From positions 558,001-622,000 of the forward strand of contig NZ_JAIMBY010000001.1 in the NCBI RefSeq assembly GCF_026191915.1: a DNA stretch of 64,000 nt, in the 5' to 3' direction. The position numbers were made by a program, and so were the translations under genes. Source of the DNA: Acidiphilium sp. PA. Lineage in GTDB: Bacteria > Pseudomonadota > Alphaproteobacteria > Acetobacterales > Acetobacteraceae. Shown here in pieces: positions 1 to 8,087 of this stretch. The notes beneath the pieces are model-generated. The model had not been told where the DNA came from. It saw only the letters and a program-made list of their open reading frames with translations, and ran no database searches. Every line of letters begins with the position of its first letter. Positions within the stretch are counted from its first letter, which is position 1.

Positions 1-1148
1 CAGATCGGCCGCTGGGTGCCGGGCATCTGCACTGGCGAGGGGCGGAAAAAACCCATTTTCCGTAGCCAGGTACGCTGGATTTTCCGGCCCAGAATGGTTG
101 CGATACGCGAAGCGCCGATATTCGATGAGTAGGCGAGCACTGCGGGCATCGCGAGCCAATGGTGGACGGGCTCATAATCGGTCACCGAGAATCCATCGAC
201 GGATAGCGGGTGGGTCGTATTGAACCGGTCCCAGTAGTGTATCAAACCCGACTGCAACGCCGCCGGCAGGGTCATCAGTTTCATCACACTTCCCGGCTCG
301 TAATCGCCAGAAATACAGCGATCGAACAGCGTGTCCTGCGGTGCGCGGTGAAGATTATTGGCGTTGTAATCCGGCAGGCTGACCATCGCGACGATCCGGC
401 CGGTCATGCTCTCAACAATTCCACACGCGCCGCGCGCGTGATAATCGCGCATCGCCCGCGCAACGGCCTGGTGCACGATGTCTTCGATACGCAAGTCAAT
501 CGAAAGACGCAGCGGCCGGTTCGTCGCCCTGACTAACCGCTGGTTGAAATAGGCTTCGACGCCGGCAATGCCGCGCTGGTCCGGGGTGACGCCACCAAGA
601 ATGTGCGCGGCAAGATCGCCCTGGGGATAATGGCGGACCCAGGTCGGTTGAAAATAGATCCCTGGCATTCCAAGCCTGTTCACGGCGACCTCCTGCCCGG
701 CCGTGAGCGATCGATCGAGATAGACAAAGCGCTCGCGGGCCTGCCCCAACCGACGCGCAAGTGTGGCGCGGTTGAGCATCGGCAACACGTTCGCAAGCCT
801 CCTGGCATCGCGACCTGGATGCGTGATTTGTTGGGGATCCGCGTACAACGCAGCGCCCGGGAGTGACACGGCCAGCAAACGGCCGCGCCGATCGAGGATC
901 GGTGCGCGGTCGGGTGAAGGGAGCATCGTCCGAAAGTCGGGGCGCTGCGCCGCCAGGACTGCAGGGTTTGGCAGAACCGGCCTGATTATTGTGGCGTCGA
1001 TCAGCTTGATCGCCAATACGCCGTATAGCGTCGCGAATCCGACGATCCCTAGGCTCGTCCGCCCACGAAAACGACGCCGCCACCGCCGGATATCGGCAGG
1101 CGCGATGTCCTGGGCTGTTGCCGGATGAGGCTTATGCTCCAATGCCAT
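1..1148 (-). CDS. ftsI: FtsI-type class B penicillin-binding protein (3' part outside window)
   Basis: Peptidoglycan transpeptidase of the septal FtsI/PBP3 family. 382 codons are visible from the ATG at 1148; the gene runs off the left edge. The protein has a cytoplasmic N-terminus, one membrane segment (about residues 30-50), a dimerisation region, then LSIDLRIE and MVSLPDYNAN typical of FtsI. The transpeptidase motifs seen are SxxK as GSVMKL and SxN as YSSN; the KTG motif lies outside. In the usual dcw cluster mraW and ftsL precede ftsI. Here the upstream neighbour is a divergent lipoprotein gene, so this may be a relocated or second copy. Confidence 0.88.
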   Translation of the reverse strand, partial: MALEHKPHPATAQDIAPADIRRWRRRFRGRTSLGIVGFATLYGVLAIKLIDATIIRPVLPNPAVLAAQRPDFRTMLPSPDRAPILDRRGRLLAVSLPGAALYADPQQITHPGRDARRLANVLPMLNRATLARRLGQARERFVYLDRSLTAGQEVAVNRLGMPGIYFQPTWVRHYPQGDLAAHILGGVTPDQRGIAGVEAYFNQRLVRATNRPLRLSIDLRIEDIVHQAVARAMRDYHARGACGIVESMTGRIVAMVSLPDYNANNLHRAPQDTLFDRCISGDYEPGSVMKLMTLPAALQSGLIHYWDRFNTTHPLSVDGFSVTDYEPVHHWLAMPAVLAYSSNIGASRIATILGRKIQRTWLRKMGFFRPSPVQMPGTQRPI

Positions 1149-1158
1149 GACATTGAAT

Positions 1159-1209
1159 TAACATAAAGCCTGCACGTCGTTGTATAAGCCGCTGAAAAAC
1201 TTTATGTTA
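1159..1209. promoter_or_regulatory. Inverted repeat between divergent genes
   Basis: TAACATAAAG (1159-1168) and CTTTATGTTA (1200-1209) form a perfect 10-bp inverted repeat with a 31-bp centre. It fills most of the gap between the penicillin-binding protein gene and the lipoprotein gene at 1272. It looks like a paired operator or divergent promoter region. No regulator is assigned. Confidence 0.4.
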
Positions 1210-1271
1210 CCACAATTCGCGCCTACAAATTCCACCGGCGCGGGTCAAGCCGTTCATCATGGGAGCCGATC

Positions 1272-1709
1272 ATGCCGGGATCGAAAGTGCGTTTTCTCAA
1301 GCGTTGGCTGTTACTGCTCAGCTTCGCGGGCACGCTGAGCGGCTGCGGCACCAATGCGCCGCACCGAATGGGCACCGGTACCGCCAGCGGTGCAGCGACT
1401 GGGGCCGCGTTTGGCCTGATCGGAGGACCAATCGGTGTTGTGATCGGAGGCGCGATCGGCGGCGGCATCGGCGCGCTTACGGCTTCGACCACGACGCCGC
1501 AGCAAATCAACCTGGATAATATCGGCAAAACCGGTACCGGACCCGGTGCAACGCCGCAGCAGCCGAGCACCACCTCCGCGCAGCCGGGATTACGCGACCA
1601 GATCAATTCGTATCGGTCTCAACCACAGTCCCTCACCCCAGCCGCGCCGCCTGCAGGCTATAACGCAAGCGTCCAGGCGCAACCGCTGGCGCCCCCCGCC
1701 ACCCAGTAG
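1272..1709 (+). CDS. Glycine-zipper lipoprotein (paralogue 1)
   Basis: A 145-residue predicted lipoprotein. The signal peptide ends in a lipobox TLSGC near residue 25. It is followed by a glycine-zipper hydrophobic segment (GAATGAAFGLIGGPIGVV, then GGAIGGGIG) and a Pro/Gln-rich tail. GGGAG upstream of the ATG is a good ribosome site. The segment resembles the glycine-zipper region of small outer-membrane lipoproteins such as SlyB and OsmB. The motif TTPQQINL recurs in the next gene (1902-2198), pointing to duplication. Exact function unknown. Confidence 0.75.
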   Translation: MPGSKVRFLKRWLLLLSFAGTLSGCGTNAPHRMGTGTASGAATGAAFGLIGGPIGVVIGGAIGGGIGALTASTTTPQQINLDNIGKTGTGPGATPQQPSTTSAQPGLRDQINSYRSQPQSLTPAAPPAGYNASVQAQPLAPPATQ

Positions 1710-1901
1710 TGCGGATCACTGCGCTCAGCTGTATGCGCGCATACCCAAGTCCAGATGAGCGGCGCTATAAACTTCGTCCATGCATGACTTGACTCGGGTT
1801 GATCGGCCCGATCGCCATGCCCACCATATCGGTCCGTCAACGGTCCTATGCTCGGGACGACGACAGGTTGGCTCAATACGATCTCGGAAAGGAATACCGA
1901 T

Positions 1902-2198
1902 ATGACCCTCAAGAAAACCATGATTGCAGCGCCCGTTGCCTTGGGCATGGCTCTCGCCCTGGCCGGCTGCGGTACGTCGCAACCGGAGCGCGCTCAAGGC
2001 GGGGCCGCCGGTGGGGCTGCCGCCGGCGCTGCGGTTGGGGCAGTTGGCGGCCCGATAGGAGCGCTTGCGGGTGCGGGCATTGGCGCTGTCGGTGGTGCCG
2101 TTGCGGGCTCGCAGACAACCCCGCAGCAGGTCAATTTGGGCGCCCCTCCGAAAGTCAAACTACCGGGCACGTCCTCGGATAGTTCCAGCAGTCAGTAA
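1902..2198 (+). CDS. Glycine-zipper lipoprotein (paralogue 2)
   Basis: A 98-residue lipoprotein. The start at 1902 is preferred over an upstream start because AAAGGAAT lies just before it and a complete lipoprotein signal begins there (MTLKKT...LALAGC). After the cysteine comes an Ala/Gly zipper, then TTPQQVNL, shared with the gene at 1272 (TTPQQINL). It is shorter than that paralogue and ends in a Ser-rich tail. Probably a small envelope lipoprotein. A 190-bp gap separates the two genes, so each may have its own promoter. Confidence 0.75.
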   Translation: MTLKKTMIAAPVALGMALALAGCGTSQPERAQGGAAGGAAAGAAVGAVGGPIGALAGAGIGAVGGAVAGSQTTPQQVNLGAPPKVKLPGTSSDSSSSQ

Positions 2199-2210
2199 CG
2201 CAGCTCACGT

Positions 2211-2240
2211 AAAATCGCAGGCGGACCGCGGTCCGCCTGC
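2211..2240 (-). terminator. Rho-independent-type terminator of the CBS gene
   Basis: A perfect 24-bp GC-rich palindrome (2217-2240) is followed, reading the minus strand, by GATTTT. It lies just past the stop of the minus-strand CBS gene and between convergent genes, so it may also stop the lipoprotein transcript from the left. Confidence 0.65.
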
Positions 2241-2285
2241 GGCCCTGCCTCGCATCAATTGTTGTCGCCGTAAGCGGCAAGAAAA

Positions 2286-2729
2286 TTATACAGCGCTGCC
2301 CGTCACGTAGTCGCGCAAGCTCCGTACTTCCTGAGCCTGCTCATCCATCAATCCAGCAACCACGTCGCCAATGCTGACGACGCCAATTAGTTTGCCACCG
2401 TCCACGATCGGCAGATGACGGAAACGCCCCTCGGTCATCAAGGTTTCGGCCTCGAAAATCGATGTCGAGGGTGTGGCGGTGGTCGGCGCACGCGTCATCA
2501 GTTGGCTCGCCACCATATCGACAGTGCCAGTTCCATTCGCGGCCAGGCTGCGCACGACATCACGTTCCGAGAGGATTCCAAGCAAATCGTTTTCAGACGA
2601 TTGCACAACAACCGCACCGATCCGCTTTTCAGCAAGAACCATGACCACATCGCGGATCTTGGTATCGGGCGTGACAGAAATCAGTGCCGCGGGTTTCCGT
2701 TTCAACAAAGCAGCCATCGTCGTCATCAT
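2286..2729 (-). CDS. CBS-pair domain protein
   Basis: A 147-residue protein made almost entirely of two CBS domains (about residues 10-70 and 78-137). Characteristic pieces are IGAVVVQ, GILSERDVV, RFRHLPIVDGGKLIGVVSIGDVV. Such stand-alone pairs bind adenosyl nucleotides or NADH and sense energy state; the partner here is unknown. GGGAGG precedes the double ATG. It is monocistronic, with a terminator downstream. Confidence 0.88.
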   Translation of the reverse strand: MMTTMAALLKRKPAALISVTPDTKIRDVVMVLAEKRIGAVVVQSSENDLLGILSERDVVRSLAANGTGTVDMVASQLMTRAPTTATPSTSIFEAETLMTEGRFRHLPIVDGGKLIGVVSIGDVVAGLMDEQAQEVRSLRDYVTGSAV

Positions 2730-2860
2730 AATCCTCCCGAGGATTGTGCGCCCGTTGATCCGGGCCGGCGCCTGGGCGTTTGCCTCAAGCAGACATTAGA
2801 CGATGAACATATGTCATCGGACTGCATCAAATCAATAAAATTACCAGCGACTCCCGGTTT

Positions 2861-3691
2861 TCATTTCGCCCGCGCCCCTGACGCTGCCGCCACCCACTCA
2901 TCCTGGCCACTCACGATGGCGAGCTCGTCGCCCGCCGCCCGCACCGTGGCCTCAAGCAGCGCGGCGCTCGCAGCACACGCGGACTCCATCGCCGCCAGCG
3001 CATCGCGATCGTGCAGATAACGCGCCATGAACAATGCGGCGAACGCATCGCCCGCACCGGAGAACGCACGATCGAGCCTCACCACAGGGATGAAGTGTCG
3101 CGTATCGGGCGTGACCACTAGAACGTCGAGCGAGCCAGGCACCGTGTCCGCGCCGGTAAAGCCGGTGAGCACCACGATCGGCGGCCCGAGCGCCGCCATT
3201 GCCGCGAAGGCGCTCGCGCGATCCGCCAGCGCCCAGCCCGTCAGAATTTCGAGTTCGAACGGGTTGGGAAACGCGATATCGGCCAGCGGCAGCAGGACAT
3301 CGCGGAACGCGGCGACCAGCGCCGGCGGCACATAGACCCGCCCGGCATCGCCGATCACCGGATCGCACGCATAGAGCGCAGCCGGATGCGCCGCGCGTGC
3401 GCGTGCCACCGCATCGCACACCACCGGCACCGCCGTCGCCGCGCCGAGATAGCCCGATGTCACCGCGGCACAGCGCGCGAACGCACCGCGCGCGGCAAGG
3501 CCCTGGATCAGGGCCGCCATTAACGCCGGCGCCACGGGGCCGCCTTCGGTGCCGCCGTGGCCCGGATGGTGCGAGAGCAACGTGGTTGGCAGCGGCCAGA
3601 CCTCATGACCGAGCCGCGCATAGATGAATGCCGCACCCGTGTTGCCGACGCTGCCGTTCAGGACCTGGGATTGGATCGATAAAATCGCCAT
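2861..3691 (-). CDS. pdxY: Pyridoxal kinase
   Basis: Phosphorylates pyridoxal to pyridoxal 5'-phosphate in the B6 salvage pathway (ribokinase-like fold, cytosolic). 276 residues, the normal length. The start MAILSIQSQVLNGSVGNTGA carries the family's N-terminal substrate loop. CDPVIGD is in the middle, and the catalytic anion-hole motif FSGAGDAF lies near the C-terminus. It is divergent from the Old Yellow Enzyme gene, with about 100 bp between them if that gene starts at 3793. Confidence 0.92.
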   Translation of the reverse strand: MAILSIQSQVLNGSVGNTGAAFIYARLGHEVWPLPTTLLSHHPGHGGTEGGPVAPALMAALIQGLAARGAFARCAAVTSGYLGAATAVPVVCDAVARARAAHPAALYACDPVIGDAGRVYVPPALVAAFRDVLLPLADIAFPNPFELEILTGWALADRASAFAAMAALGPPIVVLTGFTGADTVPGSLDVLVVTPDTRHFIPVVRLDRAFSGAGDAFAALFMARYLHDRDALAAMESACAASAALLEATVRAAGDELAIVSGQDEWVAAASGARAK

Positions 3692-3792
3692 CGCACCACT
3701 TGGCGCGGTTGGCCTTTCGCTGGCAAGCTGGGCGCATCGCCGCTAATGGCACGCTGCGGTATCGCCACCGCTCGTATCCAAGGAGAGTTCCC

Positions 3793-4881
3793 CTGTCACG
3801 CATTCCGAAATTATTGCAACCGATCAGCTTCCGCGCGGTCACCGCAAAGAACCGGATCGTCGTCTCGCCGATGTGCCAATACAGCGCGGTCGACGGGCTA
3901 GGTCAGGACTGGCATATCCAGACGCTCGGTGCCAAGGCGATGGGCGGTGCAGGCATTGTCTTCACCGAAGCGACACACATAGCGCCCGAAGCCCGCATCA
4001 CGCCCTATTGCCTCGGCCTTTGGAACGATGCGCAGGAAGCGTTCATGACCAGGCTTGCGACCCTGATCAGCTACGGCGGCGCCATCCCGGCGATCCAGAT
4101 CGCCCACGCCGGGCGCAAGGCCAGCACGGTGGCGCCATGGGAGGGCGAACGGCACATCGCGCCCGATGCGCCAGGCGGCTGGCTGCCCGCCGCACCCAGC
4201 CCGATCCCCTACGCACCGGATCGGCCCGCGCCGCACGCCATGACCGCGCGCGACATCGCAACCACCATCCGCCAGTTCGCCGACACCGCCGCACGGGCCT
4301 ACCGCGCCGGGTTCAAGATCGTCGAACTCCACGCCGCCCACGGCTATCTGCTGCATGAATTTATCTCGCCGATCGCCAATCACCGCACCGATCGCTACGG
4401 CGGCGACCTGGCAGCGCGTGCGCGCATGCTGATGGAGGTGCTGGATGCGGTCCGCGCGGTCTGGCCGGCTGATCTGCCGCTGTTCGTCCGCCTTTCCTGC
4501 ACGGACTGGATCGAGGGTGGCCACACGATCGAGGATTCCGTGACACTGGCCCGCTGGCTGCGCGACCGTGGTGACGTCGACCTGATCGATTGCTCAAGCG
4601 CCGGTATCGCGCCGCAACAGAAGATCGCCTCGGTCCACCCCGGCTATCAGGTGCCGTTTGCCGAACGTATCCGCCGCGATGCCGGTATTGCCACGGGTGC
4701 GGTCGGCATGATCCGCGAACCGGAACTCGCGGCCGAAATCATCGCCAACGAGCGGGCGGATCTCGTGTTTCTGGCCCGCGCTCTGTTGGCGAACCCGGCA
4801 TGGCCAAACCATGCCGCCAGTCATTTCGGTATCAAACCCGAGTTAGTACCGCAATATCAGCGTGCGTTAATCTCGCCATGA
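3793..4881 (+). CDS. Old Yellow Enzyme family NADH:flavin oxidoreductase (YqjM-like)
   Basis: FMN-dependent ene-reductase of about 362 residues. Cys28 in SPMCQYS is the YqjM-class active-site cysteine; His180/His183 in HAAHGY bind substrate; AHAGRKA and HRTDRYGG are family landmarks. The best start is a CTG at 3793: AAGGAG at 3780-3785 is correctly spaced, and family similarity begins there (SRIPKLLQP). The nearest upstream in-frame ATG (3628) would add 55 unrelated residues and run across the 5' end of pdxY. Substrate unknown; the class reduces alpha,beta-unsaturated carbonyls. Confidence 0.85.
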   Translation: MSRIPKLLQPISFRAVTAKNRIVVSPMCQYSAVDGLGQDWHIQTLGAKAMGGAGIVFTEATHIAPEARITPYCLGLWNDAQEAFMTRLATLISYGGAIPAIQIAHAGRKASTVAPWEGERHIAPDAPGGWLPAAPSPIPYAPDRPAPHAMTARDIATTIRQFADTAARAYRAGFKIVELHAAHGYLLHEFISPIANHRTDRYGGDLAARARMLMEVLDAVRAVWPADLPLFVRLSCTDWIEGGHTIEDSVTLARWLRDRGDVDLIDCSSAGIAPQQKIASVHPGYQVPFAERIRRDAGIATGAVGMIREPELAAEIIANERADLVFLARALLANPAWPNHAASHFGIKPELVPQYQRALISP

Positions 4882-4975
4882 CGATGTGACGCCCAGCGCC
4901 AAAACGGGAACAAAACGCGATTATTCCGGCAATACCCCCTTGACGCGGCGCGGAATCGCTCCCTAGAACATCATG

Positions 4976-4990
4976 TTAGCGCTTTGTTCT
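4976..4990 (+). promoter_or_regulatory. LexA (SOS) box and promoter of lexA
   Basis: GTTA-N7-GTTC at 4976-4990 is one mismatch from the alphaproteobacterial SOS box GTTC-N7-GTTC. It lies just downstream of a candidate promoter, TTGACG (4941-4946) and TAGAAC (4965-4970, 18-bp spacing), and about 70 bp before the lexA ATG. This placement fits autorepression. Confidence 0.6.
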
Positions 4991-5061
4991 ATAACGCGCC
5001 GGCGCCTATTGTCCCAACCCCGCCGCCACAATGGCCGGCCTCAGACCGAAACGAGGGCTCG

Positions 5062-5787
5062 ATGCTTACCCGCAAGCAATATGAACTGCTGGTGTTTATC
5101 GACCAGCATCTGCGCCGTACCGGTTGCTCGCCGAGCTTCGAAGAGATGAAGGAGGGGCTCGATCTGAAGTCGAAATCCGGCATTCATCGTCTGATCGGTG
5201 CGCTGGAGGAACGCGGGTTTCTGCGCCGGCACAAGCATCGTGCGCGCGCGCTCGAAGTGATCCGCTTGCCCTTAGACAGCGTACCCCATGAACGCGCCCC
5301 TGAAAATGCGCCCGAGCGCGTTAGCGACCAGAAATTCGCACCCAACGTCATCCGCGGGGATTTTTCCGCCCGCTTTCAAGGGGCGCGCGCTGCCGCCGAG
5401 GTCGCGGCGATCAGCCTGCCGCTCTATGGCCGGATCGCCGCGGGTCAGCCGATCGAGGCTTTGCGCGAGCATCAGACCGAAATCGAGGTTCCGATCGCGC
5501 TGATCGGCCAGGGCGATCACTACGCGCTGGAGGTTACCGGCGATTCGATGATCGAGGCCGGCATTCTCGACGGCGACACGGCGATCATCCGCAAGGGCGA
5601 AACCGCCGAAAACGGACAGATCGTTGTGGCGCTGGTCGATGATAACGAAGTCACGCTGAAGCGCTTGCGACGGCGCGGCAACTCGACCGCGCTGGAACCC
5701 GCCAACGCACGGCATGAAACCCGCATTTTTCCCGCCGAACGGGTTAAGGTGCAGGGGCGCCTCGTTGCGCTGATGCGGCGATATTAG
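5062..5787 (+). CDS. lexA: LexA repressor / autoprotease
   Basis: SOS master repressor, 241 residues from the ATG at 5062; an earlier in-frame ATG at 4984 lies inside the operator region and is unlikely. The N-terminal winged helix (about 1-70) starts [10 protein letters not shown]. The self-cleavage site is Ala127-Gly128, and the catalytic Ser162 (GDSM) and Lys200 (TLKRL) are present. The linker between domains is longer than in enterobacteria, common in alphaproteobacteria. In many relatives lexA follows moeA; here moeA is 23 kb away. Confidence 0.95.
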   Translation: MLTRKQYELLVFIDQHLRRTGCSPSFEEMKEGLDLKSKSGIHRLIGALEERGFLRRHKHRARALEVIRLPLDSVPHERAPENAPERVSDQKFAPNVIRGDFSARFQGARAAAEVAAISLPLYGRIAAGQPIEALREHQTEIEVPIALIGQGDHYALEVTGDSMIEAGILDGDTAIIRKGETAENGQIVVALVDDNEVTLKRLRRRGNSTALEPANARHETRIFPAERVKVQGRLVALMRRY

Positions 5788-5835
5788 TCACGCGGAGCGG
5801 GTTACCCCTTTGACCTGACGGCCCTGCCACCCGAT

Positions 5836-6618
5836 ATGGGACGAATGGCGGTATGGGGTAAGGTTATCGGCGGCGTTGCCGGCTTCGCGTTCGGCGGCCC
5901 GATCGGGGCGATCGCGGGCGCAGCACTCGGCCACGCGGCTGACACCGGCGATCTCGGATCGCTGGGCGCGCGGGTCGGTCGGGTGCTGCCTCTCGATTCT
6001 GCGCGGTTCGCAGCCCTGCTCGGCAGGCGTGAACAGGTATTTGCGATCGCCGTTACCGTACTCGCCGCAAAGCTCGCTAAATGTGACGGCCCTGTCAATC
6101 GGGCCGAGATCGATGCGTTCAAGCGCCAGTTCCGCATTGAAGACGCGGCGGTGCCGATGATCGGGCGGCTATTCGACCAGGCGCGCGACGACGCCTCCGG
6201 CTTCGAGCCCTATGCGCGACAGTTGGCCGAAAGCTTCGCTGACAATCGGCTTGCCCTTGAACAGGTATTCGGCGCCCTCCACGCGATCGCCCGCGCCGAT
6301 GCGCCGCTCAACGGCCGGGAGGCCGATGTACTGACTCGGATCGGCGTCGCTTTCGGTCTTGACGAAGCCGCCCGGAACCGCGCCGCCAACCCCTCATCCT
6401 TCGCCCAATCCGACGGCGATCCCTATGAAGTACTCGGCATCGCCAAGACCTCGAGCAACGAAACCATCCGCGCCCATTGGAAACAGCTGATGCGCGAAAA
6501 TCACCCCGACCAGCTGGCTGCCCGGGGCGTGCCGGCGGAATTCGCCGCGCGCGCGACCGATCGTGTCGCCCGGATCAATGCTGCCTGGGACGATATCAAG
6601 CGCGAGCGGGGCCTGTGA
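5836..6618 (+). CDS. TerB/DjlA-like co-chaperone with C-terminal J domain
   Basis: 260 residues. It has an N-terminal hydrophobic glycine-rich segment (about 5-35, possible membrane anchor), a central TerB-like helical domain (about 65-180, with acidic CDGPVNRAE), and a C-terminal J domain (about 195-260) with the HPD motif at 223-225 in ENHPDQL. This matches the DjlA-type membrane DnaJ layout, which recruits DnaK. A slightly later ATG at 5845 is also possible. The stop overlaps the GTG of ampD by 4 bp, so the pair is translationally coupled. Confidence 0.85.
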   Translation: MGRMAVWGKVIGGVAGFAFGGPIGAIAGAALGHAADTGDLGSLGARVGRVLPLDSARFAALLGRREQVFAIAVTVLAAKLAKCDGPVNRAEIDAFKRQFRIEDAAVPMIGRLFDQARDDASGFEPYARQLAESFADNRLALEQVFGALHAIARADAPLNGREADVLTRIGVAFGLDEAARNRAANPSSFAQSDGDPYEVLGIAKTSSNETIRAHWKQLMRENHPDQLAARGVPAEFAARATDRVARINAAWDDIKRERGL

Positions 6619-7268
6619 TCTCACCCAACCAGGACGACCGTCCGCCCGGCGCGCCGGTCGATCATCTGGTACTCCACTACACCGGGATGCGCAGTGCTGC
6701 GGATGCCATTGCGCGGCTCTGCGACCCTGCCGCCAAGGTTTCCTCGCATTACGTCATCGAGGAAGATGGCACCGTCCACCAGCTCGTGCCGGAAACACGC
6801 CGCGCCTGGCACGCCGGCATCAGTTTCTGGCGCGGGCGGCGCAATTTGAACGATTGCTCGATCGGCATCGAAATCGTCAACCCGGGCCATGAATGGGGCT
6901 ATCGCTCCTTCCCCCCCGCGCAGATCGCCGCCGTCATCACGCTCGCCCAGGGCATCCTGGCGCGCCACCCGATCCCGGGCGCGCACATCGTCGGGCATTC
7001 CGACATCGCGGCCGATCGCAAGCAGGACCCTGGTGAATTATTCCCCTGGCGGCACCTCGCCGCGCACGGGATCGGCCTGTGGACCGACGAATTCGCCGCG
7101 CCGTCCGACCCGCTCGGGGCACTGACCGCGATCGGGTATGATCCGGGGCTTGATCCGGTTGTTTCGATCACCGCGTTTCAACGGCGATTCTGGCCGTCAC
7201 GCTGCGATGGCGTGATGGATGAGGCGACGGCCGGGCGGATTGGGGCGGTTGCTGGAGTGTTGGCTTAG
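6615..7268 (+). CDS. ampD: N-acetylmuramoyl-L-alanine amidase, AmpD family with peptidoglycan-binding tail
   Basis: Zinc amidase that removes the peptide from anhydro-muropeptides in wall recycling; 217 residues from a GTG that overlaps the upstream stop (GTGA). Amidase_2 domain: zinc ligands His21 (LVLHYTG), His128 (GHSDIA) and Asp138, and Glu86. The C-terminal stretch (about 160-215, ITAFQRRFWPSRCDG) is a peptidoglycan-binding repeat like that of AmiD/AmpD homologues. No signal peptide, so cytosolic action is likely. Confidence 0.9.
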   Translation: MISPNQDDRPPGAPVDHLVLHYTGMRSAADAIARLCDPAAKVSSHYVIEEDGTVHQLVPETRRAWHAGISFWRGRRNLNDCSIGIEIVNPGHEWGYRSFPPAQIAAVITLAQGILARHPIPGAHIVGHSDIAADRKQDPGELFPWRHLAAHGIGLWTDEFAAPSDPLGALTAIGYDPGLDPVVSITAFQRRFWPSRCDGVMDEATAGRIGAVAGVLA

Positions 7269-7283
7269 GGAAGGTAAGGAAGC

Positions 7284-7403
7284 GCTTCTTTTTTGAAAAA
7301 AAGAAGCAAAAAACTTTCTGACTCTGGGGCACGGGCGTTTTCACGGGCACGGGCCCAAATTAACAAAGTTTTTTTGCTTCTTTTTTGTTCACAAAAAAGA
7401 AGA
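7284..7403 (+). repeat. Dispersed hairpin repeat, copy A
   Basis: About 120 bp: an A/T-rich hairpin GCTTCTTTTTT/AAAAAAGAAGC, a GC-rich middle (CTCTGGGGCACGGGCG), then a second hairpin TTGCTTCTTTTTTG/CAAAAAAGAAG. The same order recurs at 53790-53910 and, reversed, at 60631-60750; half a copy is at 37745-37792. Each hairpin ends in a T run on one strand, so the unit could work as a two-way terminator behind ampD. Confidence 0.8.
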
Positions 7404-7456
7404 TTCTTCCCTGACCTTCCCTACCCTACCCTCCCATCCCCCCAAACCTTGCATTT

Positions 7457-7478
7457 CTATATAAAAACTATATAAAAA
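7457..7478 (+). repeat. Tandem 11-bp direct repeat upstream of RHH gene
   Basis: CTATATAAAAA occurs twice head to tail, 22 bp before the ATG at 7501. The 11-bp period puts both copies on one DNA face. It may be an operator for the ribbon-helix-helix protein, or simply an AT-rich promoter. Confidence 0.5.
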
Positions 7479-7500
7479 CTCTGAAATCCGGAGCACACCT

Positions 7501-7704
7501 ATGGCCGTCACCAGTTTCGAGGTCGACCAGCATACCGCCGAAGCGATATCGGAATTGCGCGGCCTGTTCGGGGTCAAGACCAATGCCGCGGTGATCCGGC
7601 GGGCGCTTGCACTTGCTCAGGTCATCGGCCGCGAGGCCGCGCCGGACCATACCATTACGGTGAGCGGCCGGGCTGAGCCGGTCCGCATCGTCCTCAACGG
7701 GTAG
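7501..7704 (+). CDS. Small ribbon-helix-helix-like protein
   Basis: 67 residues. A short beta strand (TSFEVD) then two helices (TAEAISELRGLF and NAAVIRRALALAQVIG) give the pattern of CopG/MetJ-type DNA-binding proteins. CCGGAG precedes the ATG. It is followed 14 bp later by a two-span membrane protein gene, so the two may be co-transcribed. An antitoxin role is possible in principle, but no recognisable toxin is adjacent. Confidence 0.7.
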   Translation: MAVTSFEVDQHTAEAISELRGLFGVKTNAAVIRRALALAQVIGREAAPDHTITVSGRAEPVRIVLNG

Positions 7705-7718
7705 GCGCGGCGCCGGGC

Positions 7719-8087
7719 ATGAGCGGTGCGACGCCACGATTGTCGCCGGCGGTCCAGCTTGAGGATGTCGAACGCGGCCTATCGGTCAAGGATCGGATCG
7801 CGCTCGGCGATGCGTCGATCCGGCGGCAGATCGCGATCGTGATCATGGCGCTGTTCGCGATCACCAACGTGCTCTCGGTCATCTTCATCGGCGTGCTTTA
7901 TTATTTCGATCAGCGCGACATCGCCGATCACCTGATTCCAGCGACCGCGCGGGTGATTACGCCATCGGTCGTGATGAGCCTGCTCGGTGCGACGACCGTG
8001 CAGCTCGGCGCCATCGCGGTGATCATGGCGCGCGGCATTTTCAACGTCCCCATTGACCAGCCCTACCCGATCGTCGAAGAGACCTGA
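7719..8087 (+). CDS. Small membrane protein of unknown function
   Basis: 122 residues with two predicted membrane helices (about 38-62 IAIVIMALFAITNVLSVIFI and about 85-107 VVMSLLGATTVQLGAIAVIM) and a soluble, charged N-terminal 35 residues. No family recognised. Its stop codon abuts the first base of RNase P RNA, so the rnpB promoter must lie inside this gene or transcription reads through it. Confidence 0.6.
   Translation: MSGATPRLSPAVQLEDVERGLSVKDRIALGDASIRRQIAIVIMALFAITNVLSVIFIGVLYYFDQRDIADHLIPATARVITPSVVMSLLGATTVQLGAIAVIMARGIFNVPIDQPYPIVEET

Noticed and set aside
3628-3792. ATG at 3628 as start of the Old Yellow Enzyme
   Set aside because: It would run across the 5' end of pdxY and add 55 residues with no family similarity, while a good ribosome site stands before 3793.
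7501-8087. Toxin-antitoxin pair (RHH plus membrane protein)
   Set aside because: The second protein is a 122-residue two-span protein unlike known toxins, and the RHH protein lacks a C-terminal toxin-binding tail.
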